A stretch of DNA of 64,000 nucleotides from Candidatus Electryonea clarkiae (GTDB taxonomy: Bacteria; Electryoneota; Electryoneia; Electryoneales; Electryoneaceae): the NCBI GenBank assembly GCA_030765455.1, contig JAVCCM010000131.1:1-64000 (forward strand). The letters run 5' to 3'. Shown piece by piece: positions 38,553-48,267 of the stretch. Position numbers and translations under genes: made by a program. Under the pieces are notes generated by a model. The model worked only from the letters and a program-made list of their open reading frames with translations. It searched no databases and was not told the DNA's origin. Position 1 is the stretch's first letter. Each line of letters starts with the position of its first letter.

Positions 38553-39647
38553 ATGAAGTTGCCCGCTCCCCCGGAACACATTGAAAGATTAAAACCGTAT
38601 CAACCCGGTCGATCTATAGAAGAGATACAACAGGAACTGGGAATAGAGAAAGTTATAAAGCTTGCAAGCAATGAAAATCCGCTCGGTCCCTCGCCATTAG
38701 CTTTGAAATTTATCGAGGATTCCCTGAAAAGCTTGTCGGTCTATCCGAATTCAGGATTAACAATCCGCAGAAAACTTTCAGACAAACATAACATCAGTAT
38801 AAACAATGTGGTTGCAGGTTCCGGAAGTGAATCGATCCTTGCCGCTGTAATGAGGGCTTACCTTCAACCAGGGGATGAAATACTTACTGCTGAGGGAACT
38901 TTTATCGGGTTTTACGTACTCTGCGCTGCCCAGAATCTTAATTGCAGGACAATCCCTCTGAAAGATTACACTTTTGATCTTGAAGCAATATCAGAAGCTA
39001 TTTCACCTGTTACCAGATTTATCTACCTCGTAAATCCAAATAATCCAACCGGAACTGCTTTCTCAAAAAGCGAGTTTGATCAATTTATTGACCGTTTGCC
39101 GGACAACATATTAGTTATTATGGATGAAGCATATTTTGAATATGCCCGGGAATGGGATCAATATCCCGACAGCCTGGAATACCGTCATGATCAGGTTTTG
39201 ACCCTGCGTACTTTCTCAAAAGCTTATGGAATTGCTGGAATTCGTATTGGCTATGGGATCGGTCATGAAGATATAATTAATAACATAATGAAAGTAAAAC
39301 TGCTTTTCGAACCTACTACATTATCCCAGGCGGCTGGTCTGGGAGCGCTTGAAGATGATGAGTTCTTGCAGCTTGCATTGGATACAAATAGAAGAGGCAA
39401 AGAACTATTAACCATTGAATTGGAAAACCACGGCTTTAAAATCCCTCCCAGTGTCGCAAATTTCGTATTTGTCCCTATGGGTACACCTGAACGGGCAATA
39501 TGGCTAAGCGATGAATTATTACAGCACGGTATAATTGCCAGACCAATGCTCCCATTCAGACTACCTGAAGGAGTACGTATAACTATCGGAAATGATGAAG
39601 AAGTTTCTTACCTGATCGAAGTGCTGAGAAAAATCATGAATAAATAA
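38553..39647 (+). CDS. hisC: Histidinol-phosphate aminotransferase-like PLP enzyme
   Basis: The 364-residue fold-type I aminotransferase includes the HisC signature regions 'KLASNENPLGPSPLAL', 'YLVNPNNPTGT', 'MDEAYFEY' and the PLP lysine in LRTFSKAYGIAGIRIGY (K223). The final part ends in the arginine region GVRITIGN. The enzyme class moves an amino group between glutamate and imidazole-acetol phosphate in histidine synthesis; some members act on aromatic amino acids. No other his gene is nearby. The start is the ATG at 38553 rather than a TTG at 38541. A strong terminator follows the stop. Confidence 0.88.
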   Translation: MKLPAPPEHIERLKPYQPGRSIEEIQQELGIEKVIKLASNENPLGPSPLALKFIEDSLKSLSVYPNSGLTIRRKLSDKHNISINNVVAGSGSESILAAVMRAYLQPGDEILTAEGTFIGFYVLCAAQNLNCRTIPLKDYTFDLEAISEAISPVTRFIYLVNPNNPTGTAFSKSEFDQFIDRLPDNILVIMDEAYFEYAREWDQYPDSLEYRHDQVLTLRTFSKAYGIAGIRIGYGIGHEDIINNIMKVKLLFEPTTLSQAAGLGALEDDEFLQLALDTNRRGKELLTIELENHGFKIPPSVANFVFVPMGTPERAIWLSDELLQHGIIARPMLPFRLPEGVRITIGNDEEVSYLIEVLRKIMNK

Positions 39648-39676
39648 TTATATTTATGTGATTTCAAGGAATATGC

Positions 39677-39706
39677 CCCCGTTGGTTTATCCAACGGGGT
39701 TTGATT
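39677..39706 (+). terminator. Rho-independent-type terminator after hisC-like gene
   Basis: The 9-bp stem CCCCGTTGG (39677-39685) pairs with CCAACGGGG (39691-39699) around the loop TTTAT and is followed by TTTGATTGT. It lies 30 bases after the stop codon. Confidence 0.75.
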
Positions 39707-39870
39707 GTGCATGATGTAGTCTGATTGTTTAGATTAAATTGAAAATTCAACTATGTTAAATTTCAAATCAAAATGAAAACTCATCCAGACTCCAGATACT
39801 TCAATTGCTCATTTCTGTGCTGTCAGTCGCCTCGGCTGACAGATGCATTTGATCTAAAACGTTGGAGAAA

Positions 39871-40560
39871 ATGAACTCAAAAAATCACAAGATATTACGA
39901 GTATATAGAACTAAAGCCCAGGCTCGAGCGAGTTATGACAGGATGAGCCGGTTTTACGATTATTTTGCCGGGATATTCGAGAAAAAATATAGAGATATGG
40001 CGTTGGACCGGTTAAGTATCAAAAGAGGTGAAACCATCCTGGAAATTGGTTTTGGAACCGGGCATTGTTTGAAGTAGATAGCTGGATCGGCAGGTGAAAC
40101 CGGAAAAGCTTATGGCATCGATATTTCTTCCGGGATGCTGGAAATAACCAGGAAAAGACTTGAAAAAGCAGGTCTTATTGATAGAGCTGAACTCTGCTGC
40201 GAAGACGCGTCTGAAATGCCTTATGAAGACAATAAATTCGATGGTGTATTTATGAGTTTTACACTTGAACTCTTTGATACACCAGAAATTCCAAAGCTTC
40301 TTAATGATATTAAAGGGGTTCTGAAGCCAGGGGGAAGGCTTGCGGTTGTAAGCATGTCGAAGGAGGGCGGCGAGTCCGTTTTATTAAAACTCTATGAGTG
40401 GGCTCATAAAAAATTCCCTGCTTATGCCGACTGCAGACCCATCTATGTTGAGCAATCGCTGAAGGAGGTTGGATTCGTGATAAAACAAAAAGAGAAAGTG
40501 AACGTATTGGGATTGCCTGGGGAGATTGTTGTTGGTTTAAAAAAGGACGAAAAAAAGTAA
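39871..40560 (+). pseudogene. SAM-dependent methyltransferase (UbiE/MenG-like), interrupted by an in-frame TAG
   Basis: One reading frame spans about 229 codons with a single in-frame TAG at 40075-40077. The first part ends '[15 protein letters not shown]', which is the SAM-binding motif I. The second continues 'IAGSAGETGKAYGIDISSGM', with motif II and then 'LKPGGRLAVVSM'. The frame is unchanged across the stop, and CAG (Gln) to TAG would be a single transition. The protein family methylates quinones or other small substrates. It is probably a recent pseudogene. A true recoding event or a sequencing error is possible. The start is the ATG at 39871 after GGAG. Confidence 0.8.
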
Positions 40561-40832
40561 CGTATATGCGTATATGCCCCCATTAATTAGCAAATACAGG
40601 CAATTGCACTATCATTCGGTTAACGCTATTTCAGAACGTTACCTATGTCGTTCTATCTTAAATATTTATAGTGTAAGTTCTTTTTAATACAAGAAGTTCT
40701 GTTGTCAGTGATTGACAGGCAGATACATCAATTAGCAGATTTATTCAACTATGAGTGTCCCAAATTTGTCCCATTAAGGATGATATCTAAAATTAATAAG
40801 TTCGCTTTAAGCACCTTCGCATATTATTAATA

Positions 40833-42398
40833 TTAATTTTTCTTCATAGAATCTGTCTCAGCTGATATGCTATCTTTAGAAGCATTTTTCTCGATCTCAA
40901 ATGGTACTCGCAGTAGCGAATCCTTAATCTGTTTTATTGTATCAGCTCCCAAGTTACCAGCTATAAAACATGCTTTCCATTCCGCAACTCCGTCATAGGT
41001 GCATTCACGCAAAAAATTTGTTATGCTATCTTTGCTGTTAAGATGTATCCAATAGGGATGATTTTTATTAACAATTACTATTACTCTTTCCTTACTCTCT
41101 GTTGATTCAAATATGACGTATGGATCGTTAGGTGACATGTTAGATACTATGTATAAGTAGACTTTTAAGTCTTGAATTGTTACTTCTAAGTCTGGTTCTG
41201 AAGTTTTAACTATTAATTCTTTTACAGATCTATTTGTCTTTGATATGAGCTCAGTTGGCGGTATGATTAAATTATGTACCGCATTCAGTATTTCTGGTGA
41301 GTTTAATTCAGATTCAAATTCATTGATTGAGGCTCTAAAGTTAGGCTCTGAAGCCATTCTCTCGTCAGAGTTATATTTGCGAAAAGTTTCAGCTAATTTC
41401 CGATAATCGCCTAACTCTTCGAGCAAGTTATTTTCTAAAATCTCCTTTTCATCTTCAGCAAACAATATTTCATCTTTTGTATGACTGACATCAAATCCTT
41501 CAAGAAAAATTACTCCAACCAACCTTTGATTAATTAAATCATTTGTTCCACCTTCGTGCCTACCAAAAATTGTTTCTGGTCTGTATGTGTCTGGCCAACC
41601 TCGAATTACTCTGTCAGACTGTATAATTGAAAATCCTGCATCAGATCTGCTTCCCTTTGCAAATACTCCTGCCCAACCATTGACGTTCTTGTCTCCTATA
41701 GAAAATGAAAAAATCCTTTTCGTCTTATTGCCTTGACTATCTCGAATAAGCCTTTTGTCAATATTTTCCTCCCAATCCCACACTAGTAATTCATTGCGCC
41801 AATATAGATTTAGTGTTTGTTTCTTAATATCTTCCCTATAGATAGAACGTAAATATTCTTTAATTTTAAAAACTGTGTTTCCGTAAAATCCCCTGTGTAG
41901 ATTTCGTATCTCTATTACTGTGAAATGACTATCTAAACTTTCAGTCTCTTCGTGAGAATGGTTTAAATCTAAATCATGGTCAATGATTTTTCCTAAATCA
42001 ACTTCTACTTTATGAATAGATTTATCATTAAGTTTCGTTGTCTCGATCGTCCAACTATCGCCAAACCAGAACGCAGCGGTTTTCATTCCTAGACCATATT
42101 TTGATCTACCACCAGTGTATTCAGGTGGTTTACCTATGGTAACAGCATCCGACAACTCATCTTCAGACATACCAATGGAATTATCCGAGATGCGTAAAAA
42201 CTTTCCATTTTCATCTTCAGGCAGATCGATCCTCACGGTAAGAATGTCACCCGACTTTTTAAACTCTTCGTCAAGTTCACTTTTATTATTAAAATAAGCT
42301 TGAGTCGAATTATCAACAAATTCGGCTAAACCATACCATTCTTTATAAGATAATCTCTTATAAGAACCGATGATCTCAGGTCCTAAACCCAATTTCAT
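40833..42398 (-). CDS. MORC-like GHKL ATPase of a restriction-modification-like operon
   Basis: The 521-residue protein carries a GHKL ATPase domain. The N-box is in LAEFVDNSTQA (D29-N30-S31), G1 is D72-N-S-I-G-M77, and G2 is K100-YGLGMKTAAFWFG. The layout (E-F-V-D-N-S, then 'GGRSKYGLGMK') matches MORC/Hsp90-type ATPases more than histidine kinases. Prokaryotic MORC-like ATPases are known from studies of restriction-modification operons, where they may act in DNA loading or unwinding. The C-terminal 200 residues are unrecognised. It starts 8 bases after the PD-(D/E)XK-like gene, so it is the last gene of a three-gene operon with a DNA methyltransferase. Confidence 0.8.
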   Translation of the reverse strand: MKLGLGPEIIGSYKRLSYKEWYGLAEFVDNSTQAYFNNKSELDEEFKKSGDILTVRIDLPEDENGKFLRISDNSIGMSEDELSDAVTIGKPPEYTGGRSKYGLGMKTAAFWFGDSWTIETTKLNDKSIHKVEVDLGKIIDHDLDLNHSHEETESLDSHFTVIEIRNLHRGFYGNTVFKIKEYLRSIYREDIKKQTLNLYWRNELLVWDWEENIDKRLIRDSQGNKTKRIFSFSIGDKNVNGWAGVFAKGSRSDAGFSIIQSDRVIRGWPDTYRPETIFGRHEGGTNDLINQRLVGVIFLEGFDVSHTKDEILFAEDEKEILENNLLEELGDYRKLAETFRKYNSDERMASEPNFRASINEFESELNSPEILNAVHNLIIPPTELISKTNRSVKELIVKTSEPDLEVTIQDLKVYLYIVSNMSPNDPYVIFESTESKERVIVIVNKNHPYWIHLNSKDSITNFLRECTYDGVAEWKACFIAGNLGADTIKQIKDSLLRVPFEIEKNASKDSISAETDSMKKN

Positions 42399-42405
42399 GT
42401 TATCC

Positions 42406-43209
42406 TCAATTTTGTTTTAAAATGAAATTACCTTGAGTATCCTTATACAAAACATAAGTTTTGTTTTGTATAATTGGATTGATTCCATTTATTCTTAAAA
42501 ATTTTGATCTATCGAAATCAATCATACCACAAATTATAGTTTTTCCGTTGTATGTTACTCTTATGTCATCATCTAGAATACTGTCAAGCATGGTAGGATT
42601 TAATATTTCTAATAGATTATTCATCCCTTTTGCATATCGACAATGAGATTCATCAATAAAAACTTCAGGATGTTCACCACTAATTCTGTAGGCTTCATGA
42701 CCGTTAGTATTCTTATAAGTCTGAAACTCCATCATAATAGTATTGTATTTTGATAATTCATTGATCCAATCGGTTTTTGGCTCATCAACAATTACCAATA
42801 TCTGTGGCATCTTATTCTTTATTAGGTCTTTTAGCTTATCATATTCAAGTGGCGGCTTTTGTTCTACTTCAATTCTTTCTAATATGTATTTTGCATCTAA
42901 TTCTGAATTATAATTTCCATTAGCAAATACATCAACTTGGGAGATCACATGATTAATAGTGTGATTACTTAATTCAACTTCTACTATCCACCAATCGTCA
43001 TAATTTTTATTTATCATAGCTAAATCAGGGATCCTCGGTTCTTTGCCATCAGCGTAAATAGTTTTTTTATAGCTAATTGTTATATAATCTGGAAACACAT
43101 GCTCGACCTGTTGTTTTATAGTCCTTTCAAAATCGCTTTCTTGATAAGAAGCGATCTGAGATAATTCGTGATACCAACAATCTTCTACAGGAACAAGTAG
43201 CTTCGACAT
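42406..43209 (-). CDS. PD-(D/E)XK-like nuclease of the same operon
   Basis: The 267-residue protein contains P61-D62 ... E77-V78-E79 in 'PRIPDLAMINKN' and 'WWIVEVELSNH', the restriction-enzyme-like core with Glu in place of the usual final Lys. The rest is unrecognised. Given the methyltransferase upstream and the MORC-like ATPase downstream, it is the best candidate for the cutting subunit. The E-x-E ending is a known variant but leaves activity uncertain. It sits between the methyltransferase (66-base gap) and the ATPase (7-base gap). Confidence 0.6.
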   Translation of the reverse strand: MSKLLVPVEDCWYHELSQIASYQESDFERTIKQQVEHVFPDYITISYKKTIYADGKEPRIPDLAMINKNYDDWWIVEVELSNHTINHVISQVDVFANGNYNSELDAKYILERIEVEQKPPLEYDKLKDLIKNKMPQILVIVDEPKTDWINELSKYNTIMMEFQTYKNTNGHEAYRISGEHPEVFIDESHCRYAKGMNNLLEILNPTMLDSILDDDIRVTYNGKTIICGMIDFDRSKFLRINGINPIIQNKTYVLYKDTQGNFILKQN

Positions 43210-43275
43210 CTCCCTTGATAATCCTTTCTATTGATTACCTATGAATTAAATTACTCGCAATGACACGCCAATTAT

Positions 43276-44151
43276 TTATGGAATACTTAGTGCAATTGCT
43301 GAAGGTTCATAATTCAATATAAAAACTTCTTTACCCTTGTATCTATTGCCCACCCTTTGAGATCCGTGCTTCTGATCATCGGTTCGACTGATACAATAAT
43401 TCCATTCTCGATCAAGCATTTCGTTTGACCAGTAATACATCTGACGAATATGTTCAGTGTTATCATATGTTAAAAGAAACGCTAACCTATTTCTATTTGA
43501 ATAAAGAGTGTGAAGTAGCCGATCATGATCTTCATTTGAAAAAATACAACTATAGAACTTATCCTGGTCAGCCTTATAATAAGGAGGATCAACGAACAGA
43601 AAACTATTGTCAGGTGCATTATTGATAATGGTTTCAAAATCAAGACATGAAAGAACCACGGATGATAGCTTTTCAGAACTCCTTAATATGTTTCGAGGCC
43701 AATTTTGAGGACGCATCGAAAACTTATCTCCATAACCCCAGTAGCAGTTTTTCATATTCATTATGCCGCTGAACGAAGTTCGGTTTAAGTAATACCATCT
43801 ACCAGCTCTTTCTAAATCATTTCGAGGTATAAACTCATTTTTAAAATAATTATGCAATTCTCTTGATGCAGGAAATTCACTTAAGAATTGAATAAGTTCA
43901 TTTGGGAATGTTCTTAAAAAATAATAAACATTCATCAATTCTTTATCTAAATCATTTATAATGTTATGTTTTGCTATTGGTTTTGCGAAAAATATTGATG
44001 CACCACCGGCGAATGGTTCGATATAGTAATCATGGATCGGAATGTGTTTAAGTATATGCTTGCGAGCATAAAACTTACCGCCTGCATATCTAAATGGAGA
44101 GTTTATAGGAGAGTCTTTTGCCACTCGTTCTTCCCTGGATATGTGAAACAA
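43276..44151 (-). CDS. D12-class N6-adenine DNA methyltransferase (Dam-like)
   Basis: The 291-residue protein has the D12 class order: 'SPFRYAGGKFYARK' near residue 18, SAM motif PFAGGAS at 46-52, catalytic motif DPPY at 188-191 (FVDPPYYK) and 'LNRTSFSGIMN' between them. Such enzymes transfer a methyl group from SAM to the N6 of adenine, commonly in GATC-type or GANTC-like sites, and here would protect the host from the associated nuclease. The length is typical of Dam. It is the first gene of the operon. The recognition sequence cannot be predicted here. Confidence 0.9.
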   Translation of the reverse strand: MFHISREERVAKDSPINSPFRYAGGKFYARKHILKHIPIHDYYIEPFAGGASIFFAKPIAKHNIINDLDKELMNVYYFLRTFPNELIQFLSEFPASRELHNYFKNEFIPRNDLERAGRWYYLNRTSFSGIMNMKNCYWGYGDKFSMRPQNWPRNILRSSEKLSSVVLSCLDFETIINNAPDNSFLFVDPPYYKADQDKFYSCIFSNEDHDRLLHTLYSNRNRLAFLLTYDNTEHIRQMYYWSNEMLDREWNYCISRTDDQKHGSQRVGNRYKGKEVFILNYEPSAIALSIP

Positions 44152-44653
44152 ATTATCAATAATTCTAAAGAAGATTTATAAAAATCGTCCAGACAATATA
44201 ATAACTATAGAGCAGATATGAAAACATAATTAATTCATGAAAATGATTCACATTTCGAAATTATACCGATACAAAGTAAAAAGAAACTCAATTACTTTCC
44301 ATTTTAAACGAACTGGACAATGTAGAACAAATCCTGTTCGACCAGCAGACAGGTGCACATGCGCCGGGTGTCCCTGTTTGATTTCAAACAGGATTTATTC
44401 AATGTCTTCCACCGCTCTAACAGGTTTACTTCACAGTTTCGTCAGATATTCCGCAAATAATTTGTCATAAGGTACTATCTATTAATTCTTGTTGTAAAGT
44501 GTATTCACTGAATTATTTAGAAAATCCAAATAGAGTCTCTCGAGCCATCAGAAAGCAATTAAGAATTAATAATTATGAATTGGGAATTAGGGATAGGTGC
44601 TGCGCTGGTTTAACGGCAGGGGGCATTGCTTTACTTTCAATGGACCTGGGAAA
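44152..44653. other. Intergenic region with a perfect 9-bp hairpin
   Basis: No convincing gene lies in these 502 bases. A plus-strand frame of 77 codons (44237-44470) has no recognisable protein and is cut by hairpin text. The hairpin CCTGTTTGA / TCAAACAGG (44373-44392, loop TT) is perfect over 9 bp and could be a terminator or dispersed repeat. The methyltransferase operon promoter should lie just above 44151. Confidence 0.5.
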
Positions 44654-46822
44654 TCAAGATATTTCATGCGATCTTTCATGTTTCAGGGGTAACGATATTT
44701 TTATCCTGGTTCCAACATCCAGTTCGCTCTCGACTTTAATCGATCCCTTGTGACGATTGATTATTTGATAGCAGGAGACTAATCCCCAGCCCATTTTTAC
44801 CCGGGATTGTCCCGCGGCGAATCTACCCTCGAAAATTGTCTCCAGCTTATTCTGTTCAATCCCTCGACCATCATCCGATATTACTATTTTTACATCAGGA
44901 CCCTCAGGATAAGTATTTATCGAGATGGTGCCTTCGTCTTCGATTGCTTTTATCGCGTTCTGGATAAGGTTCAGGAAAACCTGGTTAAGAGCGCCGGGAA
45001 AACATAAGATCTTTTGAAGATCACCGTAATCCCGTTCAATGGTTATCTTTACGCTCATCTCAAACTGAAGCAGATGAAGTGTATTATCAATCAATTTGTG
45101 AATATCCACCTTTTGATAATCTGCCTGGTCAAGCATAGAGTAACTTTTCAGCCTGGAAACAAGAGCCGCAATTCTTTTACTGGCTTCACCGCTGGAATCA
45201 TTCGTCTTTTTCATAATTTCGAGAGTAGATCGAATTTCAGAATCTTTCGGAAACGTTTTATCGTCCACATCTTCCAAAAGCTCATCAATCTTATGCATTG
45301 CACGAATAATTGTATCTGAAGATGAAATGACCACCCCCATTGGATTATTGATTTCATGTGCCAACCCGGCAACCATATGGGCTAACGCCGACATCTTCTC
45401 TGATTCGATAAGCTGTGCCTGTGTATTCCTCAGCTCCTTGAATGCTTCCTGCAGTTCATCAGAATACTTGATTACCTGTTCATTATATTTTTTCAGTTCA
45501 AGGTTCTTTTCTAATAGAAGGGCATTTGTTTTCCTTTTGTCCATGTAGCCTTTGAGCAGTACTACGGCAAGGATAATAACAACAATCGCGATCCCAACCA
45601 GGTAGTTACGAACCGTAACTTGTTTCAGCAGTTTCAGCTCCTGGATTTCACCCTCTTTCTTGAGCAGCTCGATTTCCTGTTCTTTTTTTGACGTTTCATA
45701 CCGGACTTCCATTTCAGCGATACGCTGGCTGCTTTCCGCATTGAAAATACTGTCATTATATGTTTTATACAGTTTGTAATATTCGAGTGCTTTTCGGGAA
45801 CTGTTCTTCAGCTCATACATTTCGGAAAAGTGGGCGTAACAACTCGAAACTATCTCTTTTGATTTTACTTCTTTTCCAATTTCCAATGCTTCATCAAGAA
45901 GAGGTTCTGCTTCCCGGTATCTCCCCGTTGTGAGATAAAGCTCTGCCAGGTTGACCATTATTCGGGCAGTTACCTGCCTGGAGGGTGTTTCACGATTATA
46001 TTCAAGAGATTTCTTGTAGGACTCCTCCGCCTCTTTATACCTCTTCAGATAATAATATTGTGCCCCCATATTACTCAGCGAAGCCACCAATCCTTCCGTT
46101 CTTCCCAGGGTCTCATTGACTTTCAGCGCCTTGAGATGGTACTCAAGCGATTCTTCATTCTTTCCAAGCTCTTTATGAAGAATTCCAAGATTTTCGTAAG
46201 CGTTTCCCTGGCCTTCAAAGTCTCCCACTTTTTTTGCCAGTTCGAGAGAACGATGATAATATTCTATCGATTTTTCATAATTCGACACTTTCTGATACAG
46301 GATACCCATCATTACCAGGGATTTTGCCAGTAGCTTACTATCACCAAGCTTTTCCCTGATCTCAAGCGCTTGTAATGAATATTCAAAGGCTTGATCATAA
46401 TCGCCCTTCAAGTAGTAGAAATAACCCGTATTGAATAATGACTTTGACTCGGCTGCCTTATCACCAATCTGCTTGTTTACTGTCCTTGCCTGGAGAGAGA
46501 TTTCGATAGCATCATCAAATTTTGATTCGTAAAAGTATGAAAGGCTCTTGTTGTGCAAGGCTTTGGCAAGTCCGCCGGGATACTTGATAGAATTAGCTTT
46601 TTCTATTGCTCCTTCGGAATACTCCCGGCTTTTCTCTGTAGATATTTGCAGGTATTGTTTTGCGATATCATTGGAAAGGTCAACCCATTCTTCACCTATC
46701 ACCTCGCTAAGGCGTTTTTCAAGGCTATCCAGATCTGCGTAAACATTAGAGGCGCAAAGCAGTAAAGTAAAAATCAGTGGTAAAAGCTGAGAAGCTGTTT
46801 TCTTCCAAAGCAGGGTATTCAT
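44654..46822 (-). CDS. TPR-repeat sensor histidine kinase
   Basis: The 722-residue protein starts at the ATG at 46820-46822, preceded by AAGG, with signal peptide LLPLIFTLLLCASNVYA. A periplasmic array of about eight TPR repeats (about 60-350) holds units such as 'SLFNTGYFYYLKGDYDQAFEY'. One transmembrane helix follows (YLVGIAIVVIILAVVLL, about 410), then a coiled coil, HisKA with H489 (GLAHEINNPMG) and HATPase_c. The G2 box is 'KMGWGL' rather than the usual GTGLGL, shared with the kinase upstream. It probably senses a periplasmic protein or ligand and phosphorylates a regulator not found next to it. It is a tandem paralogue of the 46915 kinase. Confidence 0.88.
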   Translation of the reverse strand: MNTLLWKKTASQLLPLIFTLLLCASNVYADLDSLEKRLSEVIGEEWVDLSNDIAKQYLQISTEKSREYSEGAIEKANSIKYPGGLAKALHNKSLSYFYESKFDDAIEISLQARTVNKQIGDKAAESKSLFNTGYFYYLKGDYDQAFEYSLQALEIREKLGDSKLLAKSLVMMGILYQKVSNYEKSIEYYHRSLELAKKVGDFEGQGNAYENLGILHKELGKNEESLEYHLKALKVNETLGRTEGLVASLSNMGAQYYYLKRYKEAEESYKKSLEYNRETPSRQVTARIMVNLAELYLTTGRYREAEPLLDEALEIGKEVKSKEIVSSCYAHFSEMYELKNSSRKALEYYKLYKTYNDSIFNAESSQRIAEMEVRYETSKKEQEIELLKKEGEIQELKLLKQVTVRNYLVGIAIVVIILAVVLLKGYMDKRKTNALLLEKNLELKKYNEQVIKYSDELQEAFKELRNTQAQLIESEKMSALAHMVAGLAHEINNPMGVVISSSDTIIRAMHKIDELLEDVDDKTFPKDSEIRSTLEIMKKTNDSSGEASKRIAALVSRLKSYSMLDQADYQKVDIHKLIDNTLHLLQFEMSVKITIERDYGDLQKILCFPGALNQVFLNLIQNAIKAIEDEGTISINTYPEGPDVKIVISDDGRGIEQNKLETIFEGRFAAGQSRVKMGWGLVSCYQIINRHKGSIKVESELDVGTRIKISLPLKHERSHEIS

Positions 46823-46914
46823 TACAAACCTTAATTGATTAAATAAGATAGCAAAGCAGAAGTAGAGAAAAAAACTAATCACAAAATAGTCGTGTTACAT
46901 ATCTAAACATATAA

Positions 46915-48267
46915 CTATTTAATTGGCAGTTTTATTGTAAAAGTACTTCCCTTCCCTACTTTACTTTCTACTGATATTTCCCCATTGTGCCTTTTAATAA
47001 TCTGGTAACAGGTTGCCAGCCCCCAACCCATCTTTATCCTCGAGAAATTTTCAGTGAAACCGATATCAAATAGATTTTTTATATTTTTCGGATCAATACC
47101 TCTTCCTGTATCTGTGACGGATACTATTACATTTTTGTCAGCCTTAGATGTTTTGATAGAAATCGTACCTTCACCATCAATCGCTTTGGAAGCGTTTGAA
47201 ATCAGGTTGAGGAATACCTGGTTAAGTTCTCCTGCGAAGCATAAAATCTCAGGTATCTCGCCATAATCACAATCAACTTGAATTTTATCACCGATCTCAT
47301 GTTTGATAATTGATAATGTCGTTTTTATGGAATCATTCAGATTAATCATTTGATATTCAGCTTCATCAAGTCTGCTGAAGTTTTTTAATCCCGTAATCAG
47401 TTCTGAAATTCGTCCTGCCGCTTCATGTGTAACCTTGTTGCTTTGTTTCATTGCTGTCAAGGTACGATTAACAACCCTTGAATCGAATCTTGTATCAATT
47501 TTGGAATAATCATTCAGCAGCTTATCAATCTTCCTGGTAGCCCTGCTGATGACGTCATTCGATGAAGTGATCGCGCCAATGGGAGTATTTATCTCGTGCG
47601 CCAGACCGGCTACTAATCGTCCTAAAGATGCCATCTTTTCAGATTGAATTAACTGACCTTGTGTGGAACGTAAATCATTCAGTGCTTTCTCAAGTTCGTG
47701 AGTGCGAACCCCGACAAGCGCTTCCAGTTCTTCCATCTTCAACCTTGCGCGCTGAGACAGATCCCATTTTTCGCTCAAAGTACTCGCAAGCTGTTGAACT
47801 TCGGTAGCGTCGAATGGTTTCCTGAGGAATACTATATTGTCATTAGCACCAAAAATATCAAATATATCTTCCCAGACATAGTCTGCATAAGCAGTTGCGA
47901 TCACGAACTGTATGTCTTGGTCAATTTCCAGGATTCTCTTGATCGTTTCAATACCATCCCAGCCCGGCGGCATTCTAACATCCATAAATGATAGTGCGAA
48001 AGGCTTAGATTCCTCTATTGATTGTTCTATCTTTTTAAAAGCCTCTTGTCCCTGAAAAGCAGAAGCAAGATTATATTCCGGTAAAGAAACTTTACTCTCC
48101 GCTATCTTATTACCGTCAACATTTTCACCGAAAAAATCGGCAGCCAGGTCATCAAATTCTGCAGATGCTAATTCTTCAAGGGCAAGTATCTTGCGGTAAT
48201 CCTCATGAATCTGTTCCTGGTCATCAACCAGGAGAATTCTTCTATTCTTCGAAATTATATCAGGCAT
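46915..48267 (-). CDS. Receiver-histidine kinase fusion
   Basis: The protein has about 450 residues. An N-terminal receiver domain has phospho-acceptor D96 in SFMDVRMPPGWDG. A coiled coil leads to HisKA with H224 in AGLAHEINTPIGA and to HATPase_c. No transmembrane helix is present. The kinase half is closely related to the 44654 TPR kinase, including the 'KMGWGL' G2 box. I place the start at the ATG at 48265-48267, after GAGAAG and overlapping the upstream gene end by 8 bases; an ATG four codons earlier is the alternative. Both receiver and kinase in one chain suggest a relay step downstream of the membrane kinase at 48260. Confidence 0.88.
   Translation of the reverse strand: MPDIISKNRRILLVDDQEQIHEDYRKILALEELASAEFDDLAADFFGENVDGNKIAESKVSLPEYNLASAFQGQEAFKKIEQSIEESKPFALSFMDVRMPPGWDGIETIKRILEIDQDIQFVIATAYADYVWEDIFDIFGANDNIVFLRKPFDATEVQQLASTLSEKWDLSQRARLKMEELEALVGVRTHELEKALNDLRSTQGQLIQSEKMASLGRLVAGLAHEINTPIGAITSSNDVISRATRKIDKLLNDYSKIDTRFDSRVVNRTLTAMKQSNKVTHEAAGRISELITGLKNFSRLDEAEYQMINLNDSIKTTLSIIKHEIGDKIQVDCDYGEIPEILCFAGELNQVFLNLISNASKAIDGEGTISIKTSKADKNVIVSVTDTGRGIDPKNIKNLFDIGFTENFSRIKMGWGLATCYQIIKRHNGEISVESKVGKGSTFTIKLPIK

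Noticed and set aside
40075..40077. TAG considered as a pyrrolysine or other recoded codon
   Set aside because: No recoding signal is visible and the family has no need of a special residue there; mutation or error is simpler.
44237..44470. Plus-strand frame of 77 codons
   Set aside because: It has no recognisable domain, no Shine-Dalgarno sequence, and runs through a perfect hairpin.
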